Positions 24,117 to 35,348 of a DNA stretch of 64,000 nt are shown piece after piece. The notes beneath the pieces were generated by a model, which had not been told where the DNA came from, ran no database searches, and saw only the letters and a list, made by a program, of their open reading frames with translations. The stretch lies in assembly GCA_026545225.1 (NCBI GenBank), contig CM048845.1, forward strand, positions 88,253,033 through 88,317,032, written 5' to 3'. Position 1 is the first letter of the stretch, and every line of letters begins with the position of its first letter. This DNA comes from Cornus controversa. Its lineage: Eukaryota; Streptophyta; Magnoliopsida; Cornales; Cornaceae. The translations under genes were made by a program, and so were the position numbers.

Positions 24117-27100
24117 ATGTATAAATATCTGCGTGTCTGCACGTATTTATGTGTGCGTATATTTCTAAAAGTAGTGATCGTTGTGAGTAATTTTGAGTCT
24201 CTTCTGTTGATGGATATATTGTTAAGGAAAGATTATAGATTTGCTATTTATTGTATCTATTATCCAGGAGTAAATTCTAAGGCTGTGGTTGCCAGAGCAA
24301 AATTCGATTTGACTTGGAACTTGAAATCTGTGGAATTCGTTACCAATGGTTTTTGAATTACTTCATGATGTTGAAGTCCATGGAATATAAATATAATTCT
24401 AAATTTGCTTCGTAGGGTGCAACAAAACAACGTTGGATTGGAATTTTAACGCAACCGAACACAGTCTACTAGGTTCACTTTCTGATTTCTGCATATCTTG
24501 TGTCTCCAATGTCTTTTACAGAGTTAAGGCTTCAAGTTTGTCATTGATATTTGTTCCATTTCAGAGACGGATAGTCATCATTAAAAATGGCAGTGGAAGT
24601 CCTTTCGTGAAATCTAGCAAACTTATCTAGGATCCTCATTTTTTTTACTCCACACTCAGACATTCCATATGTTCATGCAAATGCTCTGTAGAGCAAAATG
24701 AAGCAAAATTTCTATGAGCTGACCAAATATGCACTGAGTGATTAATCTACGACTGTCTTATCAGATGCTTGATGAATTTGAGTAGTGAATTCTGTCTAGA
24801 AGTTATGAACATTACAAACTAGAAATCGTCTTATCAGATGCTTGATGAATTTGAGTAGTGAATTCTGTTTAGAAGTTATGAACATTACAAACTAGAAATT
24901 TAGACTGGATTTTTTGAGTCTGATGAAACTCCTGTTCTATGCTGTGCTTCTTACAAAATATAGTAGCTTCAGTTTTGTCTTTAGTAGTTTGGTTGCAGAG
25001 GCCAACTATTTTTAGGAACCTTAGGATGATTTGAAGCTAATTGTCTGTATTCAAAGAGATATATGTCTAAAGTATTTATTCTTCTGTTCTAATCTTATTT
25101 TACAGCTTCAGATTATAGTACATTTATGGAGGTGGTCAAAGCAGTTGCCAGGCAGGCGTCTGTATCTTGTGAAAGTGTTGCTATAAGAGCTGATAAGAAG
25201 AGCTACAGTTACACTGAATTGATCTCATCTGCTTGGAGGTTATCCAGTCTATTATGCAATGGTGCCTTAAAAACTGTGAGTTGAAAATCACATATTCTTA
25301 TATCTTTGTGTAGACAAAACTGCATATTCCATTTTACATGCTTGAGATGTACATACAAGCTTGTGTCTAATCTAATGAAGCAATGTATGAAGTTACATTG
25401 GGGTTGAAGTTAATGTATTTCTGTGGTTGCTGGTGAGTGAGATGGTGCTCATTTGAAGTGTGACTAATTTCAATTCTAATCCATTCATCCTTCAACAGAT
25501 ATTTTTTGGACATATTTTCATTTTATTAATATTAGTTGAAGCTATTTCTTGATTCTTTAGATATGTGATGGTAGCAAGCTTGAACTCTCTCTTGTAGGTT
25601 GATGGCGTCATAGGAAATAAGCATCTTCGTGGAGCTAGAGTAGGAATTGTGGCTAAACCCTCTGCTGAATTTGTTGCTGGAATACTGGGGACTTGGTTGA
25701 GTGGAGGTGTCGCAGTCCCACTTGCACTCAGCTACCCTGAAGCTGAGCTCTTGCATGTTATGAATGATTCGGTTTGACCTTAGACATTCTCTATTTTCTT
25801 TTTCTGAGTTTCTTCTTTTTTGAGGATTTCCTGACATACTTTATAACAAGCACATTCAGTATTCCTTTTTTCCTCAACAAGTACATTCAGTATTCTTTCC
25901 AACTTTGCTGTTTGGGTTATAAATGGCTGTCAGACTTGATATAATAGTATACTTTGTGAAGTTTGCATTCTTCTTACATAAGTGCCTAACTTACCCTCAA
26001 TTACATCATGAGCCATCATTTCCTGTATGGTATGTTGGTATATATTCTTAATTTAGAATGAGTTGGAATCGTTGGATCGTCTTTTGCATGTATGCCGTCT
26101 TGAAAATAAACAAATTATTTCATGCTATAAGTTCTGTATTAGTCTAGTTTATAACATTTTCGTGCTATGATTATTTCTTGTTTCCTTGTCCTAATTATCT
26201 ATGCAGAACTCTTATGTCAATTTGATTCTTAGGATGTCTCAATGATTTTGAGTACTGAAGATCATCAAGAGCTTATGCTGAATATCGCAGCTAAGAGTGC
26301 TGCTCAGTTTTCTCTTATTCCACCTGTTCGCAGTATTCCTTCACCAACAACTGAGCATGTTCAGTCACAAACTGGAGAAATGGATGTGGATGGAAGTTCA
26401 CGGGGGATCGAAAAACTAAATAAGATAGAAGGTGGTTTACCTCGAGGGTTTATATGACTTTATCTTGTGTGTGCAATTTATAGAGCTTAATGGCAATGTT
26501 CTTCCTCATACCTGTTTTGCTTTAATGTAGGGGAGGACCCAGCATTGATTATTTACACTAGTGGTACAACAGGTAAACCTAAAGGGGTTGTTCACACGCA
26601 CAAAAGCGTCTTAGCGCAGGTACTTGTCTGTACACCATGTATGCCATGAGCTTAGGACATTTAAATGCAATTTATTCTAAGATCAGTGCTTTTGCTTCAT
26701 ATGGCACAATGCCCTTTTGTTGTTCACAATTGTAATTTGTAAAGCATTTAAGATGGGATTTTTGTTGTTTACATGTAATTGGGATGGGTAAGTCTATTGA
26801 CATGCTTTTGGTTTCCTGGAAGTCATTCTGCCATTGGGGACTTATTTATATGCTATTAGAGAGGTAGCATGCAAAGCACTTTCTGAACTATAAAATCTAC
26901 GGGTTCAACATATTTAAATTATAGGAATAGGGAAAAAGATAGCTCAATATTGTAAGGAGGCTTATAAATTACAATCGACCATTTTCACATTTTGCTAGCT
27001 TTTTAACGTAAAATTTGGGTGTATTAGTATATGGGGTAAATTACAATAACCTAGGCTAATAACAAAAACCTCCCTTGTGTTTTCAAAAATAACACTAACC

Positions 27101-30100
27101 TCCCCTGTCTGCAAGTTTTTGTAACACTGACCTCCCCTGTCACTTTTCATGTACAAAAATCACCTGAAAATTTCAAAAATACCCTTAGAATTTTTACATA
27201 ATCATATTTTTTTTGAGATTTTCACATGGGGTATACCCCTTGTAATCATGTAACTTTGCTTCTTTAATTTATTCTAATTTTACTTACCAAAAAAAAGATT
27301 TTTTTAATTAAAAAAAAATTTGTATAGGGGTATAATTGTCAAAAATTGTACAGGAGAGGTCAGTGTTATTTTTAAAAACACAAGGGAGGTCTCTATTATT
27401 TGGCCTATTTACAGGGGAGGTGAATGTAATTTACCCTAGTATATATTAACAGGAGAGCAGGGGATTGTGAATAGGCACAAAAATAGGATGAAGGGTTGGT
27501 TATGAAGCAGCTATAGTATGAATTTTTCCTCATGAGATATTTTTGTTAGAGGTAAACTGAGCTTACACTCACACCCAAGAAGGGGTTATCTTAGTATAGT
27601 AAATAGATGACCATGCATCATACTTTGACTTCCTTCTGTTGACTAATGTATTATCTTTTACAGTGCAAGGAAAAGGAAACATAATTTGTGGTCTCCACTC
27701 CATGCTCATGCACATTTACATTTTATTTTTATATCAAATATATTGAAATTATTTTGATATCATAATTTTATTGGTGTCAGTATACATAAGGGGGGAAATT
27801 AAGGTACTCTTTGAAGCGTTTGCTTTGAACAGTCGTTTGTTACAACTTATACCCATTGTACCAAAATTCTTGTATAATTTTTAGTAACTTATGTTGCATG
27901 GTTTCAACTATCTGTGAAACTATGCAAGACAGTGATACACATTGGAGCTTTTACTCATGAATCATGCAACCTCTTTTTCTTCTCAATCTCGCTGTTTCTT
28001 ACCTATTATTATTTTCTGGCATTAACCATTGTGTTTCTGTCTCAATTTCAGGCCCAAATATTAACAAATGCTTGGGAGTATACATCTGATGATCAATTTC
28101 TTCATTGTCTACCATTACATCATATCCACAAATGCCATTTAATTATATTGAAGCATCTGCTTTTCATAAATTAAATTATACAGATTATGTTTCTAAATTT
28201 TTCATGAATTATATTATTGTCTGATCTGCTGTGCTATAGGAAAATGACCATGAAAATTCTGTGCTGTATTGATCCTTAACTTATCCTATACATGTTCATG
28301 GGCTCTTCAATGCTTTACTTGCTCCTCTCTATGCGGGCTCCACGGTAATTCCTTCTAGTTTATGTTTTGGCTTTTGAACTTAGATTGCTCTTTGCACTGT
28401 CCTTGTTTTTTGGAAGATAAATAATTATGATATGAAGCATCTTTGCACTGTCCTTCGTACAACTAAATTCCTTTTTAATTGCAGCTCTTTTGATTGTGAT
28501 ATATCTGTTTGTTTTGTGAAAGGTTGAGTTCATGCCAAAATTTAGTGTTAGGGGAATCTGGCAGAGATGGCGTGAATCATATCCGAGAGATGGGACTAAG
28601 GTTGATGATGCTGTAACTGTGTTTACAGGAGTAAGTCTCTCATGTCCAGCAGTAGGGAAATTCTGTTCTGCATGATACAGCAATGATCCTTTTATTTTAT
28701 AAAACTATTAAGCATGTATACTCCAATTGTATTTGCTCAAAAACATTTATTTTATCAAACTATCAAGCACGTACACACCAAATATATTTGCTCAAAGTTT
28801 TCAGAGAGTTAAGCATGTATGCTCCGATTGTATTTGCTCAAAACATTTTATTTTTTCAAACTATCAAGCATGCACGCTCCAAATGTATTTGCTCTAAGTT
28901 TTCAGAGAGTTCTCGTATTTTTATGATGTGATTGTTGCAGTGATTTTGTAACATATAGGTTCCAACCATGTATACTCGATTAATACAAGGTTATGAAGCA
29001 ATGGATCACGAATTACAAGCTGCTTCTGCTTCAGCTGCAAGGCAGTTGCGTCTCATGGTAATTAGTTTCAATCGCTTTTCTGATGATCCTTTTTTTCTGG
29101 AAGGTATTCTGATGAAAATTTTATTGGAAAAATAGATAGGAATTACTGAATTGATGATGTCTATCTAGTAAAAACTTCTTTTGATGTTTATTTGATGATT
29201 AAATTATATCTTATATATATTTTATGCTGCTCCTTACAACTCATTTTCTTGTTCCCCTTTACCAAAAGTTATTGGTGAGTACTTGCAGTCACTGATATGT
29301 TGTTACTTATTCCAGATGTGCGGCTCCTCTGCACTTCCACTTCCTGTCATGCAGCAGTGGGAAAGCATCACCGGACATCGTCTTCTGGAACGATATGGCA
29401 TGACTGAGGTATGTGTACTAGACAGATACACAAGCCCTTTCTGCAGACTATTTATTTTATGGAAAAAACCATTTAATTCTATCTATTTATAGATATTCTT
29501 ACCGTAATTATGTTAACGGTTCAACAATTATAGTTTGTCATGGCAATTTCTAATCCGTTAAGTGGTGTGCGGAAAGGAGGCACTGTTGGGAAACCATTTC
29601 CAGGTGTGCAGGTTAGCAGATTTCTTCCAATTAGAATTTTTTATGTGGATTGTCAATGGATGAAGAATGGTTTTGTAAATGCAGCTTGATAAGAATGTAC
29701 ATTATTAGGAACAATCATCTGAGATTTTCTTTATTCATGACAAATATAAATTCTGGTGGGAGCCCAATATTCATATTTACTGCAATGATTGACTTCTCCA
29801 GTGAATGTTTTTACATATCTGGTTTATAACAGGCCAGAATTATTGCTGAAGATGAGAGTGGTGATGATGCAAAGGGGGTGGGTGAACTTTGCATTATAAG
29901 CCCTTCATTGTTTAAGGAATATTGGAAACTTCCTGAGGTACTTCCTGATATAAATATTATTACCCCTCTTGCATAAATTCTTTCCATCTTTCGTAGCTTT
30001 TCCAATTACATTCTGCATAGTTTGAATGAGATCCATTGTCTTGTAAGCTTTATGTGTTTTGGATCCTTCCTTTCCTTTCCTTTTTTTTTTTTTTTATAAT

Positions 30101-33100
30101 TGTTCTGTTTAAATTTTCTGGAAGTTTATTCATTTCTCCCTGTTGTAGTTGTGAAATGGATTTCTTATGTTCTTAAGGATTATCGTTGCTCATATTTTTC
30201 CTGTTGGAAGCTGTAATCTATCTATTTAAATCATTCCCTCTTTCTTTTTTCTGATGTGCTACACAGCTAATCTGCTGGTAAGTCCATTGCTATAGATTTG
30301 GATGTGTGTTTAAGACTAATATAAGGAGTACACAGGAATAAAAGTTGATGGATAATGACATATAAGTGGCCTGGGATGAACATCAAATGAATATTTGAAA
30401 ATTAAAAACCAAAAAAGAATTTAATGATGGGGACTTGGAGCAGCCAGTTTGTGCAAATAATGCCAAATGTTAGGTTTGTATTCAGTTTCCCCTCCTAGCA
30501 TACTTAATTAACAGAGACTACACTGGGTAATGACCCTTTTGACTAGTGGCAGTACCAAAAGGCCCAAAAAGAAGGTATAAAGGCCCAGGTTCTCATATGT
30601 TGTAGCCATCATGTATGGGACCTTCGTAAAAGTACCCGATTACTTAGATGTGTTGAAGAGTGTCGTGGTCCTTTGGTTGCTATGTTTTTAATCCTTTAGT
30701 TGCTTTATTTTGAAGTTTATGGACTATGCTTATATACAATATTGAAAGTACAACAACAAAAAAGCTTTTTCCCGACTACGTGGGGTCGCCTGCATGAATC
30801 CTATTTTTCCATCCAGCTCTATCTAAAGGCCATGAGGTCAGTCAAACCACATATTATCACATCCTTTCTTACTAACTCTATCCACGCTAACTTTGGTCTT
30901 CTCCTAGTATTACCCTCAATGTGAAGTATGTCACTCTTCCTAGCTGATGCACTTAAAGGTCTCCGTCGCACGTCCAAACATTCCAAACCATCTTAACCAA
31001 TTTTCTCTCATTTAATCTCCAATTGGTGCTACTCCAACCATCTCACGAATGTGATCATTTCTAATTCTATCATTTCTAGCATTATCACACATCTATCTCA
31101 ATATTCGCATTTTCACAATAGTCACTTTATGCATATATTGTTTCCTAGCTGCCCAACATTCTTTCCCATAAGCATAAAGTACAGTTGGTCTAATAGTTGT
31201 TCTATAGAACTTACCTTTCTATAGAACTTACCTTTCAATCTTAAGGGGATATGCTATAATATTCATACAATATACTAGAAGCACTCCTCCATTTAACCTA
31301 TCATGCCTTGATTCTATGATTAACATCATCTCCAATTTCTCCTTCATTATGAATAATTGAGCCTAAATAACGAAAATGTTCACTTTTTTGCACCTTCTTG
31401 ATTCTCAATTTTCACTACATCCTCATTTGTATTTCTAGATTCTAGATCTACTAAAGTCACACTCCATTTATTAATTAAAAACGATATGGAGATATTTCTT
31501 CTTCTCTATATCTTTCCATTAGTCTCCTTTATCGTTGACCTTTTTGGCATGAATCCTAATTGATTTTCCGATACTTCAGTCTCTCTCCCAAAGTTTCATA
31601 GTATGATTCATTAATTTGTATGTCCCATTTATTTTTATATATAGGTATTAAAATACTTTTGCGCCACTCATCAGACATTCTCTTAGTAGTTATTATCTTA
31701 TTAAACAATTTTGTTGACCAAGATAAGCCATCCTCCCCTAGACACTTCCAAACCTCAATAGAAACGTCATTGGGCCCTAAAGCCCTTCCTGATTTTAATC
31801 TTCCTCAAGGCATTCCTAACATCACACTCTTTGACCCTATGGAAAAATATGTTATTCCAAAGGTTACTTGATCTCACTCAAGGGTTGGGATTACTTATAG
31901 TGTTAGGGTTTATGGGTTCTTTAAAAAGCTCAATCTTCAAGGTTTTTGACCATTCCATTAATGCAGCTTGAAGCCTTTTCTAAGGAGGTTTGTTTCCTCT
32001 TTATGAAGTGTACTTGCTAAGAAACCTAAGTGTGATGACCTAAATCTTCTCCTCTTCTTCTAGTTCTCCTAAAATAGTTGATGCTATTATGACTTTAGTG
32101 AAGCTTACTATTCAAACTAAATTATTTTGTACAAGCTATAGGATGCCATGTATTTCTATTTCTCGGTTTCTCATCCTGATGTATCTATGTGATCATCTGT
32201 TAGGTAACAAAAGAATCATTTACTGATGATGGATTTTTCAAGACTGGAGATGCTGCTAAAGTGGATGAAGATGGATACTATGTCATTTTGGGACGTAAGC
32301 ATGCTTAAATTTCCATAAGTGCTGTACAATTGTTGACATCATTGTTGGCTTATCATGAAAATCTTATATGCTTGTGATCAATTTCTTTGCAAGAGATCTG
32401 GTCATGCTTAGGGGTCTTGCATTTTATGGATCACTTGTACATGCAATGTCTGATAGACTCCTGGCTATCCATATAACAGCATGGATATATGATTAGCCTG
32501 ATGAGATCAAGTGGTGTAAAAAACAGTGAACATGAAAATTTGAATTGGTTAAATGTTAGAACTAGCATCATCGGTCAATAAATACTTCCCTAATATTGTA
32601 GAGTTGAATTGTTATGGGGCTTGGTTGCAGTTCTATCTTCTAGTTAGCTCCTGATCTAATAAATAATGTGCCCAGGACTTGTGAACATATAATAACTGAC
32701 CAGGTGAACATATAATAACTAATCAGAATGTTGTTAATTCCATGGAACTACCAGTAAAGGGCAAACCTAGTGCACGGGGCTCCCGCCATTCCATGGAACT
32801 AACAGTATAGTCAAATATTTGGTGTGCATTAAATTATGTACCCTGTCATTTCACTCTCTTGGTATAACTTGATAGTGTTAGACTGTTGGTTGAGTTCATA
32901 CCATTAGTATATGTGTGGCAGAAAATTCTAGTTGTGTTAATTTTTTCCTTGAACTAAAAGCTTTTCAATCCTCGAATGTCAGGCAATAGTGCTGATATTA
33001 TGAAGGTGGGTGGATACAAGCTATCTGCATTGGAAATTGAAGCAATTCTTTTAGAGGTAAGTGCTTGTCTTATACTGTTCTACTTGAAACAATGTCTTGA

Positions 33101-34090
33101 TTATAAAAGATCTATATTTTATAGCAGTGTGTCGTCGTACTTTCTCCTTGAAGGACCTATCTGAAGAGAGAACATTGTTTACATGGAAAGAATTCTTAAC
33201 CTATTCCCTTTTACACAGCATCCAGCTGTATCGGAGTGTTGTGTTTTGGGCTTGCCGGATAAAGACTATGGGGAAGTTGTGACTGCAATAATTGTGCCTG
33301 ACGCAGAGATTAAGAAAAAACGGGAGGAAGAGTTGAAGCCTGCTATCAGCTTGGAAGAACTTTGCAGATGGGCTACAGTGAAACTTGCACCATACAAGGT
33401 ATCATACCATACCCATCTTCTCACTTTTATCTTTAAGCATGAAATTGTAGCCAAGAACTTTCGGTTGGTTTGTCTTTTCTCCAGTTCATAAAGTACATGC
33501 CAAAATTTAGTGGCAAATGAACTTCTGTAACTGAAACTTCCCTAGCAGTCAGTGTCAGACATTGCTTTCAGTGTGCATTAAGACTTGAGAAAATGTTTGT
33601 AGGTGCTTCGGGCTTAAAATATGCTTTGTGAATCTCCAAACTGCTTAAACATCCCAGATTTTTCTCAACCAAACTCTGAGCTCTACGCTGCTTTTGGTGC
33701 ATGTTGTCCCACCTCTCCTCTGCTTATTTTATAGTGTTGATGAAATCAATTTCAGGTCTCCAAATATCTTATGTCTCTGCAAATATTTCTTAGTGCATCA
33801 GAAAATTATCGAGGGTTACATTCAAGCATCGACAACTCCAATTTAAAAATAATCTTATTATTCCACTTTTCTTTCCAGCTACCAACTCGATTGATCTTGT
33901 GGGAATCGCTGCCTCGTAATGCTATGGGAAAGGTGAATTATTAGTAGTGTTTGCCTTTCAATAAATATCATCATTTTTTTCTCTCTAAATTGGTATTCTC
34001 CTTCAAAAAGATCATTTTATCAGCGTTATTCATTTCTAATTTCAGGTGAATAAAAAAGAACTGAAGATGAAACTAGCTGCAGAAGGATAA
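23874..34090 (+). CDS. AAE13: Malonyl-CoA synthetase AAE13 (acyl-activating enzyme 13), 17 exons
   Basis: Exons: 23874-24039, 25106-25275, 25598-25771, 26233-26431, 26531-26619, 28052-28121, 28292-28344, 28523-28630, 28959-29057, 29316-29408, 29534-29611, 29833-29937, 32204-32294, 32983-33056, 33219-33398, 33879-33932, 34046-34090. They sum to 1848 bases, 615 residues, with all joins in frame. Product: ATP-dependent ligase making malonyl-CoA from malonate, feeding mitochondrial fatty acid synthesis and clearing toxic malonate. AMP-binding motifs: [11 protein letters not shown] (245-255), RYGMTE (402-407), KTGD (481-484), and catalytic Lys in NAMGK (601). Near-identical blocks to Arabidopsis AAE13 include [20 protein letters not shown] and [15 protein letters not shown]. 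Exon 1 encodes a Cys/Ser/Arg-rich presequence without acidic residues until late, typical of mitochondrial targeting. Met63 (25126) begins MEVVKA, where the cytosolic form is known to start. Intron 6 is AT-AC. Introns 1, 5, 8 and 12 carry repeats. Confidence 0.95.
24755..24900. repeat. 73-bp tandem duplication in AAE13 intron 1
   Basis: Two adjacent copies of a unit starting gtcttatcagatgcttgatg and ending acattacaaactagaaat. They are almost identical (one C/T difference), so the duplication is recent. Confidence 0.95.
27034..27436. mobile_element. MULE-type MITE in AAE13 intron 5
   Basis: Terminal inverted repeats of about 60-100 bp: GGGTAAATTACAATAACCT on the left, and the reverse complement of the right end begins GGGTAAATTACATTCACC. 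Both arms carry aacacaagggaggt (or its complement). The flanks tagtatatg (27025-27033) and tagtatata (27437-27445) form a 9-bp target duplication with one change. Length is 403 bp with no coding capacity. The 9-bp duplication points to Mutator-like transposase mobilisation. Confidence 0.8.
28122..28291 (+). other. AT-AC (U12-type) intron, AAE13 intron 6
   Basis: The coding join LPLHH/VHGLF requires the intron to start ATATCCACAA and end CCTATAC. The 5' site matches the U12 consensus ATATCCTT at the first six bases. TCCTTAAC at 28273-28280 is an exact minor-spliceosome branch-point motif, about 12 bases from the 3' AC, the expected distance. No GT-AG alternative keeps the frame. Confidence 0.9.
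28683..28916. repeat. Tandem repeat in AAE13 intron 8
   Basis: About four imperfect units of roughly 55-65 bases, each with aaactatcaagca-like, a gcacgctccaa or gtatgctccga-like block, and tgtatttgctca. Two of them are extended by aagttttcagagagtt, making a ~120-bp higher-order unit. Confidence 0.85.
30748..31870 (-). mobile_element. RTE-type LINE fragment in AAE13 intron 12
   Basis: The minus strand encodes parts of an RTE reverse transcriptase: [18 protein letters not shown] near 31720-31770, then FNKI...[19 protein letters not shown] (about 31630-31700). Further down is the conserved 3' region with ggggtcgcctgcatgaatcc (plus-strand reading, 30781-30800). The 3' end reads into a TTGTTG-rich tail (plus strand caacaaca, 30750-30757), as plant RTE elements do. 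It is 5'-truncated and disrupted by many changes. It lies antisense to the host gene. Confidence 0.8.
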
Positions 34091-34298
34091 TAAATTTTTT
34101 GGTTTCAGACTAGGGGATTCAATGTTGACGCCCACTAGTTGTCGGAACACAGGTAAGCCGGGTGAAGAGTACTTGGAGTAAATTAAAACAGATAATCCAA
34201 TTTTGCTTTAAACAATCACTTGTAAGGGATATAAATTGTTGTGGTGGGTATCCCCCACTGTAATCTAGCAAAGCATCAAATTAAATAAATTGTGTTTC

Positions 34299-34398
34299 AT
34301 TTTTTTTCTTTTTCTAGTTCGGGAGACTGCACATTTTTTTACCACAGTGGGGCTCGAACCCCTCCCCAACTCTTACCCTTGGACTACACAGCCTTTGT
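34299..34398 (-). mobile_element. tRNA-derived SINE just downstream of AAE13
   Basis: On the minus strand, TGTAGTCCAAGGG acts as an A-box-like start and GGGGTTCGAGCCCC is a B box. A short body with GTGCAGTCTCCCGAAC follows, then an A-rich tail (plus-strand T run at 34299-34312). The order A box, B box, tail fits a tRNA-related SINE. It is not a working tRNA gene because no cloverleaf closes. Confidence 0.6.
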
Positions 34399-34550
34399 TC
34401 CACGTTACGTGAACAAGTGTTATCTGACCTTTGACTTTTTTAACCGACAAAATACTGTTTAGAAACCATTCGGATTCCATGACATAACACCAACATTTTG
34501 TTCAATTGAATCTTTAGATCAAGAACTTGATGTGATATTAAAGGGGTAAA

Positions 34551-35153
34551 GTGCATAAAACTTTCTCTAGTTTCAAAAATGTATAAAAAAAAATCTCTTT
34601 TCATGTTTACTTTGCATTCTTGTAATTTGTATTTTGTACTAATCAACTTTTTAAGTTAAAAACACTCTACCAAATTTCTTAATATTTTCAACAATAACAA
34701 TTTTATTCTTTTTGTATACTTTTTAAAAATATGAATTTAATTATAAATTAAATATTCTTGTTTTATTATCATTGTGTGACCGAGACCAAAAAAAAAAAAA
34801 AACTTCATTGTTTCATCTTTTTTAAAAATTAAAAAAAAAAATCTTCATTGTTACTTCATTTTTTTTAAAAAAAATGCCAATTTTTTTTTTTTTAACAGTG
34901 AAGGTTTTTTTATATTTTGGTTTGACCACAAAATAATAATAAAACGAGAATAATTAAATTCATATTTTAAAAAAGTATACAAAAAGAATAAAATTGCTAT
35001 TGTTGAAAATATTAAAAAATTTGGTAGAAGGGTAAAATTAAAACTTAAAAGTGTTTTTAGTTCACAATGGTTGATTTGCACAAAATACAAAATAGAGTGA
35101 ATTTTTTTTTGGCACACTTCTGAAATTAGAGGAAGATAAAATTTCAATGTGCA
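34551..35153. mobile_element. Long inverted-repeat (foldback) element, ~600 bp
   Basis: The left arm at about 34551-34770 and the right arm at about 34925-35153 are reverse complements over long stretches. Examples are ttcaacaataacaattttat against ataaaattgctattgttgaa, and gtatactttttaaaaatatg against catattttaaaaaagtatac. A short loop rich in A/T runs separates them. No coding capacity is seen. A transcript would fold into a hairpin of some 200 base pairs. Confidence 0.8.
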
Positions 35154-35348
35154 TCAACTTGAGACAGATTTTCAATCCAATAAGAATTTCCTCCATTCCT
35201 TTATTTAAATTCTCTTTTGCCCGCTTTTCCTTGAAAGACATTCACTCCAAAACCTAAAACCTTTTATGCTAGGCCCATAATGGTTTATACTCGATCTTCT
35301 ACTAAGCAGAGTGGTTCTTACCTCAATGACATGCTCACTGCGAGATAT

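Noticed and set aside
28122-28174. Continuation of AAE13 exon 6 through [11 protein letters not shown] to a stop
   Set aside because: It would truncate the enzyme before its C-terminal half, whereas an AT-AC intron with an exact branch motif restores the conserved VHGLF sequence.
34330-34400. tRNA gene on the minus strand
   Set aside because: A and B boxes are present but the acceptor and anticodon stems do not close; a SINE with an A-rich tail fits better.
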